From Chryseobacterium sp. G0201 (GTDB lineage: Bacteria > Bacteroidota > Bacteroidia > Flavobacteriales > Weeksellaceae), in contig NZ_CP033917.1 of the NCBI RefSeq assembly GCF_003815655.1, positions 3,534,001 to 3,598,000 on the forward strand: a stretch of DNA of 64,000 nucleotides, written 5' to 3'. Shown piece by piece: positions 36,832 through 45,208 of the stretch. The notes under the pieces are model-generated. The model saw only the letters and a list, made by a program, of their open reading frames with translations. It was not told the DNA's origin and did not search any database. The position numbers and the translations under genes were made by a program. The number at the start of each line of letters is the position of its first letter. The first letter of the stretch is position 1.

Positions 36832-37596
36832 TTAATTATTCAAAGTAGTGAAACCGCCATCAATAGGATAATCTACACCTGTTATGAATGAAGCTTCATC
36901 ACTGCAAAGATAAAGTGCTAAAGAAGCAACTTCTTCAGGTTGAGCCATTCTTCCGATCGGTTGGGTTTTCGACAGTTTTTCAAACATTTCTTCGATGTTA
37001 TCTGGATAATTATTCTTTAAAAATCCATCCACGAAAGGCGTGTGTACCCGCGCCGGAGAAATGGAATTACAACGAATATTTTCATTAATATAATCTTTGG
37101 CAACACTCATGGTCATTGCTTTTACGGCACCTTTAGCCATGCTGTAAGCAAAACGATCAGGAATTCCGACCAATGCGGCAATTGAAGCCATGTTAATAAT
37201 CACACCGCCTCCTGATTTTCTAATCTGTGGAATGGCAGCAAAGAGACAATTGTAAACCCCTTTAATATTGACATTATAAATTCTGTCGAAATCTTCTTCT
37301 GAAGTGGTATCTGCTTTTCCAATGTGCGCAATTCCTGCATTATTGACAAGAATGTTGATCGCTCCAATTTGTTCAAAAACGGCTAAAACATCTTTCTGTT
37401 TTGAAACATCACAGGCATACACTGTAGCATTTCCTCCGGAAGATTTTATTTTTTCCAGCGTTTCCTGTCCATTTTGCTCTGTAATTTCAAGAATGTGAAC
37501 TTCTGCACCATTGGCTGCAAGCTGAACCGCAATGGCTTGTCCGATTCCGCTTCCTCCGCCTGTTACAAGGGCTTTTTTATTTTTTAAAGAAAACAT
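36832..37596 (-). CDS. SDR dehydrogenase, candidate 2-keto-3-deoxy-L-fuconate dehydrogenase
   Basis: The 254-residue classical SDR has the cofactor loop VTGGGSGIGQAIA, NNAGIAHIG, and the intact YSMAK catalytic motif near residues 150-154. The C-terminal SDEASFITGVDYPIDGGFTT is typical. It would oxidise 2-keto-3-deoxy-L-fuconate to the 2,4-diketo acid that the FAH-family protein cleaves. Substrate is inferred from the locus. Confidence 0.8.
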   Translation of the reverse strand: MFSLKNKKALVTGGGSGIGQAIAVQLAANGAEVHILEITEQNGQETLEKIKSSGGNATVYACDVSKQKDVLAVFEQIGAINILVNNAGIAHIGKADTTSEEDFDRIYNVNIKGVYNCLFAAIPQIRKSGGGVIINMASIAALVGIPDRFAYSMAKGAVKAMTMSVAKDYINENIRCNSISPARVHTPFVDGFLKNNYPDNIEEMFEKLSKTQPIGRMAQPEEVASLALYLCSDEASFITGVDYPIDGGFTTLNN

Positions 37597-37624
37597 TTTT
37601 ATATTAAATTTTATTGGTAATTTA

Positions 37625-37697
37625 TTTTAACGCAAAGGGCGCAAAGATTTTTTTGACAACTAACTGTTTTTAAGTTCGCAATGGCGTTTCACTCAGC
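37625..37697 (-). repeat. Second dispersed repeat family, copy 3
   Basis: Inverted copy with AACGCAAAGGGCGCAAAGAT, AAGTTCGCAATGGCGTTTCA and CTCAGC. It lies between the UxaA-type dehydratase and SDR genes. Confidence 0.75.
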
Positions 37698-37820
37698 TAA
37701 GATTAGAAAGGTTTTATTTTTTTTAAGCTTCATGCGACTTGTCGCAACCTTTGCTTCTTAACCTTTTCATTATTATATATAAATCTGTGCGTTCAAAATT
37801 TATTCAAAGATTATAAACTT

Positions 37821-39461
37821 TTAAAGACTAACACCTCTTTTCCAAGGAATGAAATCATCCTGATTCAACGCTACAGCTTTAGGAATGATATTTCCACTGG
37901 CCACATCGATGCAGAAATCTAAAATATCTTCACCCATCTGCTGAATTGTTTTTTCGCCACGCACCACCGCACCCGTGTCAATATCAATAATATCCGACAT
38001 CTTCGTAGCTAATACGGTATTTGTAGCTACTTTGATGACAGGGCAAACCGGATTTCCCGTAGGCGTGCCAAGACCTGTCGTAAAGAGAATTAAGGTTGCT
38101 CCCGAAGCGGCTTTTCCCGTGGTAGCTTCCACATCATTTCCCGGTGTGCAAACTAAACTCAATCCAGGTTTGGTTGCAGGTTCTGTATAATCCAAAACAT
38201 CTACAACAGGGGCAGAACCTCCTTTTTTTGCAGCACCTGCAGATTTGATGGCATCTGTTATCAGTCCATCTTTAATATTTCCCGGTGACGGATTCATATA
38301 AAATCCAGAACCTACGGCGTGAGCCAATTCATCATATTCCGTCATTAACTTGATGAATTTTTCTGCCGTTGGCTGATCTACAGCACGATCTATTAACTCC
38401 TGTTCGACACCACACAATTCCGGGAACTCTGCCAGTAAAACTTTAGCACCTAAAACCGAAAGTATATCTGCCAAATGTCCTACAGCCGGATTGGCTGAAA
38501 TACCGCTGAAACCGTCGCTTCCACCGCATTTTACACCAACACAAAGTTTGCTTATCGGGGCATCTTCACGCTCGATTTTATTAATTTCCAACAGTCCTTT
38601 CAAGGTTTCAAAAATGGCGTTTTTGATCATCGTTTCTTCACTGACCGCTTTTTGTTGCTCAAAAACGAGTAAAGGTTTATCAAAATCGGGATTTCTATTG
38701 TACAAATCCTTTTTAAAATTATCGATCTGCAGATGCTGACATCCTAGACTTAACAAAGTGACTCCTGCAACATTGGGATGGTCTGCATAAGACGCCAAAA
38801 GTTTGCTGAGAGTATCCGCATCCTGTCTGGTTCCACCACAACCGCCAGTGTGATTAAGAAACTTGATACCATCTACATTTTTGAAAACCCTGTCTTTTGC
38901 AGGAATATTTGAGGGTGAAAAATCAATATCATCCAAATTTTCTCCTTTAGAAATGGCTTCTACCAATTGATGGGTATAGCTTTTGTATTTTGCATCAACC
39001 GCGTATCCCAATTCATTATACAAGGATTCTTTAATAATATCAAGATTACGGTTTTCACAAAAAACGGTGGGAATAAAAAGCCAGTAATTGGCCGTACCTA
39101 CATCGCCGTTTGGACGGTGATATCCTTTAAAAGTTTTATGTAAAAATCTTGATACATCGGGTTTGGTCCAGTGATAATCAACATCGCGGTAGTAGTAAGG
39201 CTCGGCAGCGTGTTTTGTATTATCTGTCGTCATTCGGGTTCCCGCTGCGAGATCGTACTGTACTTTGCCTACTAAAACACCATACATAAAGATTTCGTCG
39301 CCCTGTTTCATGTCATTCATAAAGAATTTGTGTTTAGCAGGGATTGCTTCTAAAGTGATGTAGGTGATTCCTTCGAAAATGATTTCGGTTTCTGCCGGAA
39401 TATCCTGCAAAGCGACCAAAACATTGTCTTTTTGATTTATTTTTAAAATTAAATTGCTCAT
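37821..39461 (-). CDS. UxaA-family dehydratase, candidate L-fuconate dehydratase
   Basis: The 546-residue protein has the altronate-dehydratase layout. A small N-terminal SAF-like domain covers about residues 1-95. The large domain carries KFLNHTGGCGGTRQDADTLS and CVGVKCGGSDGFSGISANPA. Such iron-dependent enzymes dehydrate sugar acids. In this locus the expected substrate is L-fuconate, a step done by an enolase-superfamily enzyme in Xanthomonas but by a split UxaA protein in the Campylobacter jejuni fucose locus. The FucP gene is 18 bases upstream. Confidence 0.82.
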   Translation of the reverse strand: MSNLILKINQKDNVLVALQDIPAETEIIFEGITYITLEAIPAKHKFFMNDMKQGDEIFMYGVLVGKVQYDLAAGTRMTTDNTKHAAEPYYYRDVDYHWTKPDVSRFLHKTFKGYHRPNGDVGTANYWLFIPTVFCENRNLDIIKESLYNELGYAVDAKYKSYTHQLVEAISKGENLDDIDFSPSNIPAKDRVFKNVDGIKFLNHTGGCGGTRQDADTLSKLLASYADHPNVAGVTLLSLGCQHLQIDNFKKDLYNRNPDFDKPLLVFEQQKAVSEETMIKNAIFETLKGLLEINKIEREDAPISKLCVGVKCGGSDGFSGISANPAVGHLADILSVLGAKVLLAEFPELCGVEQELIDRAVDQPTAEKFIKLMTEYDELAHAVGSGFYMNPSPGNIKDGLITDAIKSAGAAKKGGSAPVVDVLDYTEPATKPGLSLVCTPGNDVEATTGKAASGATLILFTTGLGTPTGNPVCPVIKVATNTVLATKMSDIIDIDTGAVVRGEKTIQQMGEDILDFCIDVASGNIIPKAVALNQDDFIPWKRGVSL

Positions 39462-39479
39462 TGTAAGCTTCTACATTTA

Positions 39480-40760
39480 TTATGATGAGATTTTTTTATT
39501 TCTGAATCTTAATGAAAACAGAAAAACGATGATAAAACAGACTAAAGGAACAGCATAAGAAAAATGAATATTCCCCGAAATATCTGTAATCTTACTTGCA
39601 ATCGGTGGTATGATGGCCCCTCCAACAATAGACATGATTAATAAGCTTGAGGCCGGCTTTGTTTCTGCACCGGCACCTTCAATTCCTAAGGCAAAAATTG
39701 TTGGAAACATGATTGACATAAAAAATGTAAGCGCAACCAATGCATATAATGTTGAAATTCCTGATCCGGCAATAACCCAAATACTGAGAATGATACTGAT
39801 CACACTATAGATACTCAACAGTTTTTGTGGTGAAATATATCTCATGAAAAAAGTTCCTGCAAAACGCCCGATCATAAATAATAATCCTGCTACACCAGCA
39901 TAATATTTAGCTTCCTGACCTTTCATATTTATTGCATCTTCAGCAAAAACCAAGAGAAAACTGAAGACATAAATTTGTGCACCGATATAAAAAAACTGTG
40001 CAAGAACGCCCCATCCGACATTTTTTACGCCTAAAACCTGAAAAAAATTCTTTGTTGATTTTTCTTTACTTTCTGTTACTTCCGGTAGTTTTACCAATAA
40101 AAATAAGAACATAACCAATAAAATGATTACTCCTAAAATGATATAAGGTCCTTTTACAAGCGAAGTTTCGGCATGAATGTAAGCTAGTTTTGCTGCCTGA
40201 TCAAGGCCGGCAAGTTCTTCCTGTGATTTTGGTTCTTCAACCAGAATAAAAATTCCGCCAACGATAGGAGCAATTGAAGCTGCTAAACCATTAAAAGACT
40301 GTGCGAAGTTTAATCTTTGTGTTGCTTTTTCTGGTTCGCCCAAAACGGTAATGTAAGGGTTTGCTGCGGTTTCCAAAATCGCAAGACCGCAAGACAAGAC
40401 AAAAAGAGCTCCAAGAAAAAACGGATAACTAATGGTATTAGCTGCCGGAACAAACAAAAAACATCCAGCTGCGAAAAAGAACAAACCTACCAAAATCCCG
40501 GTTTTATAACCATATTTCTGAATAATCATTCCGGCGGGAATTGCCAGTAGAAAGTACGCCGCAAAAACTGATGAATCGACTAATGAAGCCTGAAAATGGT
40601 TCAAGTGAAAAGCACTTCTTAGATGTTTAATCAAGATTGGATCGAGATTATGGATAAACCCCCAAAAGAAAAACAAACTCGTGATAAGAATCAGAGGAAA
40701 GTAGTAATTTTTCTTTTTTGAAGAAGAAGAAAATGTGTTTCCGGGTTGGGTATTATTCAT
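39480..40760 (-). CDS. fucP: L-fucose:H+ symporter FucP
   Basis: The 426-residue protein is a 12-helix major-facilitator permease of the FucP/GlcP type. The start PLILITSLFFFWGFIHNLDP and the motif LFVLSCGLAILETAANPYIT are family hallmarks. It heads the minus-strand cluster and would bring L-fucose or a similar deoxyhexose into the cell. The 300 bases upstream hold a possible operator. Confidence 0.88.
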   Translation of the reverse strand: MNNTQPGNTFSSSSKKKNYYFPLILITSLFFFWGFIHNLDPILIKHLRSAFHLNHFQASLVDSSVFAAYFLLAIPAGMIIQKYGYKTGILVGLFFFAAGCFLFVPAANTISYPFFLGALFVLSCGLAILETAANPYITVLGEPEKATQRLNFAQSFNGLAASIAPIVGGIFILVEEPKSQEELAGLDQAAKLAYIHAETSLVKGPYIILGVIILLVMFLFLLVKLPEVTESKEKSTKNFFQVLGVKNVGWGVLAQFFYIGAQIYVFSFLLVFAEDAINMKGQEAKYYAGVAGLLFMIGRFAGTFFMRYISPQKLLSIYSVISIILSIWVIAGSGISTLYALVALTFFMSIMFPTIFALGIEGAGAETKPASSLLIMSIVGGAIIPPIASKITDISGNIHFSYAVPLVCFIIVFLFSLRFRNKKISS

Positions 40761-40959
40761 TGACTTATATTATTTTGTGAAATATTTTATTACATGATTT
40801 ACCGCATTGGATTATGAGTATTAACGTGTTTGTTGTTATTTTAATAAAAATTAAACAAAGGTTAATCGATTGCATAACTTTTTCAACTTCCTATTGGTTT
40901 CTCAGCAAAGTATTTTATCATTTTTTAAAAGTATAAAAAAATTCCGAATAAAAAATTGA

Positions 40960-40989
40960 TAGTACAGGATGGTACAAGATAGTTCAAAT
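40960..40989. promoter_or_regulatory. Three tandem 10-bp repeats upstream of fucP (possible operator)
   Basis: TAGTACAGGA, TGGTACAAGA and TAGTTCAAAT follow each other at exact 10-bp spacing, one helical turn. They lie about 200 bases upstream of fucP in otherwise AT-rich DNA between divergent transcripts. A weak minus-strand promoter (TTG at 40886-40884, TAACCTTTG at 40864-40856) lies between them and fucP. The regulator is unknown. Confidence 0.4.
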
Positions 40990-41063
40990 AAACTGCGAAA
41001 TTATTAAGGATTTGTTATTTCACTTCTCTTCTCTATTATTTTTATTTAATAAAGATTAATTAT

Positions 41064-41543
41064 TTGCTTAATGATGAAATTTATATAGATTCGGAAATGA
41101 TAAATCCATCATTTCGTATGAACGTAGAAGCGCAAATCCAAGAGTATATTACGAGTCAAACTGAATCAAAAAGGAGTGACATTCAAGAGTTGCACCGCAT
41201 CATTCTAGAAATAAAGCCGGAATGTAGATTATGGTTTTGGGATGGTAAAAATAATGAAGGTAAAGTGGTTTCCAATCACAATATTGGATATGGATTTTAC
41301 ACTATAAAATATGCAGACGGAAAAACCTGAGACTTTTATCAAATTGGTCTGAGTGCAAATACAACCTGAATTTCGATCTATATTTTAGGTACTGAAGATA
41401 AGAAATACTTAGCCGAAACATATGGCGAAAAAATAGGCAAGGCGATTGTAACCGGATATTGTATCAAGTTCAAAGCTTTAAAATATATTAACATTGAAAT
41501 ACTTGAAGCGGCGATACGAGATGGATTTGATAAAACCACATAG
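41064..41543 (+). pseudogene. DUF1801-family protein gene with two in-frame TGA stops
   Basis: The reading frame gives MNVEAQIQEYITSQTESKRS from 41118 (or a longer start at 41064), then GYGFYTIKYADGKT, a TGA at 41328-41330, DFYQIGLSANTT, a TGA at 41367-41369, and ISIYILGTEDKKYLAETYG onwards to TAG at 41543. The continuous homology-like frame across both stops fits a small YdhG/DUF1801-type cytosolic protein inactivated by two point changes (both consistent with CGA or GGA to TGA). The 3' end runs directly into repeat copy 4. Confidence 0.8.
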
Positions 41544-41713
41544 GAAGCTATAGCGTTAAGAAAATTCTACTGTTTGAAACGCGAGACAAATATTGAACTA
41601 AAAGGGCAATTCTTAATTCGCGCAAGTTTTAGAATTTTTAGAGAATAGAATTAATTTTTAGCGGAAGTTTCCAAGTCTTGAATTTTTGTTTCTTTTGTTT
41701 CAACACAAAAGAA
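41535..41713 (+). repeat. ~200-bp dispersed hairpin repeat, copy 4
   Basis: Shorter copy lacking the block between GCGTTAAG and the inner arm. It has AAAATTCTACTGTTTGAAAC, AATTCGCGCAAGTTTTAGAA, TTAGCGGAAG and the terminal hairpin with one change (CAACACAAAAGAA). Its left end overlaps the DUF1801 pseudogene stop; its right end abuts the next minus-strand gene. Confidence 0.85.
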
Positions 41714-41714
41714 A

Positions 41715-42563
41715 TTATTTAATCTTATAATAAGCCTCAGAAAAATACTTACTAGGCTTGAAGTAAGCCTTTTTCCTTTCCGCGTCGAAAACCCAGTTGA
41801 ATCTTCTTAAAAGATCTGCTCCGAAATAATTTACTTTCTGCGTTTTGAGATCTCCTGAAAAAAATCCTGCAGAAAGATCTTTTAAAACAATATTACCTAA
41901 TTTTAGAAAGGGTAAAATTCCCTGTTTGGTCACAATACTTTTTCCTGCTGAATTTTTTAATGTTTTTTCGCCGGTTACGGTTAATTTTTTATCTAAATCT
42001 TTTCCGTCTACAAATTCGTTACTATAAAGAACCCCGCCTGAATATCCCGATTGTAAAAGGAAATAAACTTCCTCTTGTTTACCGCCAATAACGTTATCTG
42101 CAACAATATAAAATTGTCCGTTCTCTGAAAATAGAGGAGTTGATTCATAACCTTTAAGATCAGGTATTTTATCATAAATAAGAAATTGATTGTTGTCATA
42201 ATCAATTTTAAAAGCTTTTCCTTTGAACATTTTTGTTCCTATTTTTCCGTCAGCTTCATGTCCTGTCAATTCATTATCATAAAATTTAACGTTTTTAATA
42301 GCTAATTTTCCAATTTTGACGGTATTATTTTCGCTCTCTTCATCTTTAAAAATAATATGATCGGCTTTTCTTGTACGTTCAGGAGAAATGGAAGCGTCTT
42401 CCATCGCAATTTGGAACATCAAATCCAGAGAATCTCTATCATTCACCAAAGTTTTCACGATTATATTATTGTGTTTTGTAATTCTAAACGGAATTTTTTC
42501 CTGAGCATTTACAAGTAAAAAACTGATGAAAAGAAGAACGAGAAAACTTACTTTTTTGAACAT
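41715..42563 (-). CDS. Secreted aspartyl-protease-like protein lacking catalytic motifs
   Basis: From the ATG at 42561-42563 the protein has 282 residues and a signal peptide, MFKKVSFLVLLFISFLLVNA. Longer starts would run into the divergent gene. The body follows the two-repeat retropepsin-like pattern of Bacteroidota periplasmic proteins (GKIGTKMFKGKAFKIDYDNN, then FLLQSGYSGGVLYS). The first DTG site is replaced by the MFQIAMED region, and the second reads QSG instead of DTG or DSG, so it is probably not a protease. A binding role is possible. Confidence 0.72.
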   Translation of the reverse strand: MFKKVSFLVLLFISFLLVNAQEKIPFRITKHNNIIVKTLVNDRDSLDLMFQIAMEDASISPERTRKADHIIFKDEESENNTVKIGKLAIKNVKFYDNELTGHEADGKIGTKMFKGKAFKIDYDNNQFLIYDKIPDLKGYESTPLFSENGQFYIVADNVIGGKQEEVYFLLQSGYSGGVLYSNEFVDGKDLDKKLTVTGEKTLKNSAGKSIVTKQGILPFLKLGNIVLKDLSAGFFSGDLKTQKVNYFGADLLRRFNWVFDAERKKAYFKPSKYFSEAYYKIK

Positions 42564-42704
42564 GGATGATTTGAATATGAGTTGATGTTTTGAAGGAAGT
42601 AAATTACCTTTTATTTTTGACATAAGAAGAATGTGAAAAAATACTTGTCCATTTTTCGGTTGTCCGCCAATGGGGTAAAAGATTAATTTTATCAAAAAAA
42701 TAGA

Positions 42705-43478
42705 ATGACAAATATTCAAATATTTAAAGAACTGCATCAAAATGACGAACCGTTATTGTTTGGAAACGTCTGGAATCCGCAAAGTGCCAAAGTTTATGAA
42801 AAATTAGGGTATAACGCGTTGGCAACTTCAAGTTCGGCCGTTGCACACAGCTTGGGTTATGAAGATGGCGAAAATATGAGTTTTGATGAATATCTTTATA
42901 TTGTTGAAAGAATTTTAAAATCAATATCAATTCCATTAACGGTAGATCTTGAAGGCGGTTATGGAAAAACTACCGATAAAATTGTCTCAAATATTTCCAA
43001 ACTCGTAAAAATAGGAGTGGTTGGTATTAATATAGAAGATAGTGTTATCACCAATGAAACAAGAACAATTTTAGATAAAGAAGAGTTTTTTGAAAAGCTA
43101 AAATCTATTGTTTTAAAGTTAAAAGAAGAGAAAATAGAAATTTTCATTAATGTAAGAACAGATAGCTTTTTATTAGGACTGGAAAATCCTGTTGATGAAA
43201 CGCTAAAAAGAATCAAATTGTTTGAAGAAATTAGTGTTGATGGTATTTTTGTCCCATGCATTACTTCTGAAAAAGATATTGAAGTCATTGTAAATTCAAC
43301 TAAAATTCCTGTGAATGTAATGTGTATGCCCGAATTACCAGATTTTAAAACTCTTACAGATTTAGGCGTAAAAAGAATATCATCAGGAAATTTTCTAAAT
43401 GGGTATATTTATAAAAATTTAGAAGAAAAAGGCCGCGAAATTATGCAGGAACAAAGTTTTTCACCCATTTTTAAATAA
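42705..43478 (+). CDS. Isocitrate lyase/PEP mutase-family protein
   Basis: The 257-residue TIM-barrel protein has the superfamily features LLFGNVWNPQSAKVYEKLGY, the Mg-site segment TVDLEGGYGKTT and GINIEDSVI. It resembles the broad oxaloacetase/2-methylisocitrate-lyase-like group, but the classic active-site cysteine motif KKCGH is absent, so a lyase of unknown substrate is the safest call. It is two bases upstream of ada and clearly co-transcribed. Confidence 0.78.
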   Translation: MTNIQIFKELHQNDEPLLFGNVWNPQSAKVYEKLGYNALATSSSAVAHSLGYEDGENMSFDEYLYIVERILKSISIPLTVDLEGGYGKTTDKIVSNISKLVKIGVVGINIEDSVITNETRTILDKEEFFEKLKSIVLKLKEEKIEIFINVRTDSFLLGLENPVDETLKRIKLFEEISVDGIFVPCITSEKDIEVIVNSTKIPVNVMCMPELPDFKTLTDLGVKRISSGNFLNGYIYKNLEEKGREIMQEQSFSPIFK

Positions 43479-43480
43479 TA

Positions 43481-44524
43481 ATGAAACTTACAGCAGAAAG
43501 AATGTATCAGGCATCGTTAGATAAAGATTCTTCATTTGAAGGAACGTATTGGATGGCTGTAAAAACTACCGGAATATTCTGTCGGCCAACTTGTACTGCT
43601 CGAAAGCCAAAGAAAGAAAACGTAGAATTCTTTCTAAATGCAGAAGAAGCGATTGAAAAAGGGTACAGAGCATGCAAAATATGCAAGCCTCTTGAAAAAT
43701 TAAATGAAACACCTCAATATATTCAGGAATTATTGGCTGAACTGGCTAAAAATGAATCTCTAAAGATCAAAGATGCTGATCTCCTGAAAAGGAATATCGA
43801 ACCGGTAACGATCCGTCGCTGGTTTCTGAAAAATCACGGAATGACCTTTCATGCTTTTCAAAGACAATTTAGGATGAATACGGCTTTCAAAAAAATAAAA
43901 AATGGAGAAAGTATTATGGAAACAGCTTTAGATTCGGGATACGAAAGTTTGAGTGGTTTTAATGATAGTTTTAAAAACATTCTCGGAGTTTCACCAAAAA
44001 ACAGTAAAATACAAATGATTATTGATCTTAAAAGAATTGAAACTCCCCTCGGAACGATGCTTGCCTGTGCCGTAGATGAAGGTATTTGTCTGCTTGAATT
44101 TACAGACCGTAAGAATATGGAAAAGCAATTCACCTCATTATCCAAAGTATTAAATGCTGAAATTGTTCAGGGTGAAAACAAGCATTTTAAACAACTTGAA
44201 GAAGAATTAACAGAATATTTTGAAGGGAAAAGACAACAATTTGATGTTCCGTTATTTATTACAGGAACAGAATTTCAGAAAAATGTTTGGCAACTTCTGC
44301 GTGAAATCCCAATTGGAGAGACCAGAACCTACAAACAGCAATCCGAGTTTTTAGGAAATCCAAAAGCAATTCGTGCGGTAGGAACGGCCAACGGAATCAA
44401 TAAAATAGCAATTTTAATTCCGTGTCATCGTGTAATTGGCTCAAACGGCGAATTGGTAGGTTACGCAGGCGGAATCTGGAGAAAACAAAAATTATTAGAA
44501 TTGGAGAAGGCTATTTTGTTTTGA
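43481..44524 (+). CDS. ada: Ada: adaptive-response regulator and O6-alkylguanine methyltransferase
   Basis: The 347-residue protein has the three Ada parts. A zinc domain with GIFCRPTCTARKPKKENVEF carries Cys34, Cys38, Cys65 and Cys68. An AraC-type DNA-binding region follows (SIMETALDSGYESLSGFNDS). The C-terminal methyltransferase has LIPCHRVIGSNG with acceptor Cys315. It repairs methyl phosphotriesters and O6-methylguanine and, once methylated, activates genes. It may autoregulate this two-gene unit. Confidence 0.94.
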   Translation: MKLTAERMYQASLDKDSSFEGTYWMAVKTTGIFCRPTCTARKPKKENVEFFLNAEEAIEKGYRACKICKPLEKLNETPQYIQELLAELAKNESLKIKDADLLKRNIEPVTIRRWFLKNHGMTFHAFQRQFRMNTAFKKIKNGESIMETALDSGYESLSGFNDSFKNILGVSPKNSKIQMIIDLKRIETPLGTMLACAVDEGICLLEFTDRKNMEKQFTSLSKVLNAEIVQGENKHFKQLEEELTEYFEGKRQQFDVPLFITGTEFQKNVWQLLREIPIGETRTYKQQSEFLGNPKAIRAVGTANGINKIAILIPCHRVIGSNGELVGYAGGIWRKQKLLELEKAILF

Positions 44525-44553
44525 TTTTCGTATTTTTAAACAAAAATTTACAC

Positions 44554-45159
44554 GTGAAAAAGTTACTATTTGCACTTTGCATATCAGCTTCAGCTTTCAG
44601 TTTTGCACAAGACTATTCGGTACCGGCAGCAAGTCCGCGTCAACAGGTAGAGCAACAGTTCTCAATGTCTAAAATCACCATCGATTACGGAAGACCGGGA
44701 GTGAAAGGTCGTAAGATCTTTGGAGAATTGGTTCCTTACGGACAGGTTTGGAGAGCGGGAGCAAACTCATCTACAAAAATTACATTCGGACAGTCTGTGA
44801 ACTTCGGTGGAAAAATTGTTGCTGCAGGAACTTACGGATTATTCATCGTTCCTACAGAAAAAGAATGGAAAGTGATCTTAAACAAAGATTTCCAACAGTG
44901 GGGAGCATATACTTATGATCCAAAACAGGATGTTGTAGATGTTACTGTTCCGGTAAACAAATTGGCAGACAAGCAAGAGTGGTTTGAAATTACTTTAAAC
45001 CCAACAGACGAAAATTCTGCAAATTTAGTATTGAAATGGGATCTTGCTCAAGCAGAAGTTGCTTTAAAGCCGGCAAAACCAGAAGCAGTAACCAAAATTG
45101 CTGAAAAACTGAAAGAAATTAAGAAAATTGAGTCAGACGCAGCTAAAACAAAAAGCTAA
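44554..45159 (+). CDS. Secreted DUF2911-family protein
   Basis: I place the start at the GTG at 44554, because it gives a proper signal peptide (KKLLFALCISASAFSFAQ); the longer reading overlaps ada out of frame. The 201-residue protein then shows KITIDYGRPGVKGRKIFGEL, VWRAGANSSTKITFGQSVNF and WGAYTYDPKQDV, which are constant in DUF2911, a Bacteroidota periplasmic family of unknown function. A charged lysine-rich tail ends the protein. Confidence 0.82.
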   Translation: MKKLLFALCISASAFSFAQDYSVPAASPRQQVEQQFSMSKITIDYGRPGVKGRKIFGELVPYGQVWRAGANSSTKITFGQSVNFGGKIVAAGTYGLFIVPTEKEWKVILNKDFQQWGAYTYDPKQDVVDVTVPVNKLADKQEWFEITLNPTDENSANLVLKWDLAQAEVALKPAKPEAVTKIAEKLKEIKKIESDAAKTKS

Positions 45160-45208
45160 GAAAGGAAATCACACGATTTTATCTGACTTTTAAAAATAAT
45201 ATTTACAG

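Noticed and set aside
41328..41369. UGA recoding (selenocysteine or Gly/Trp reassignment) in the DUF1801 gene
   Set aside because: TGA is used as a normal stop elsewhere in the window (for example at 35767-35769 and 45734-45736), and no recoding structure is seen; point-mutation decay is simpler.
42564..42740. Extended N terminus (about 59 residues) of the aspartyl-protease-like protein
   Set aside because: It would overlap the divergent ICL-family gene and bury the signal peptide that begins at 42563.
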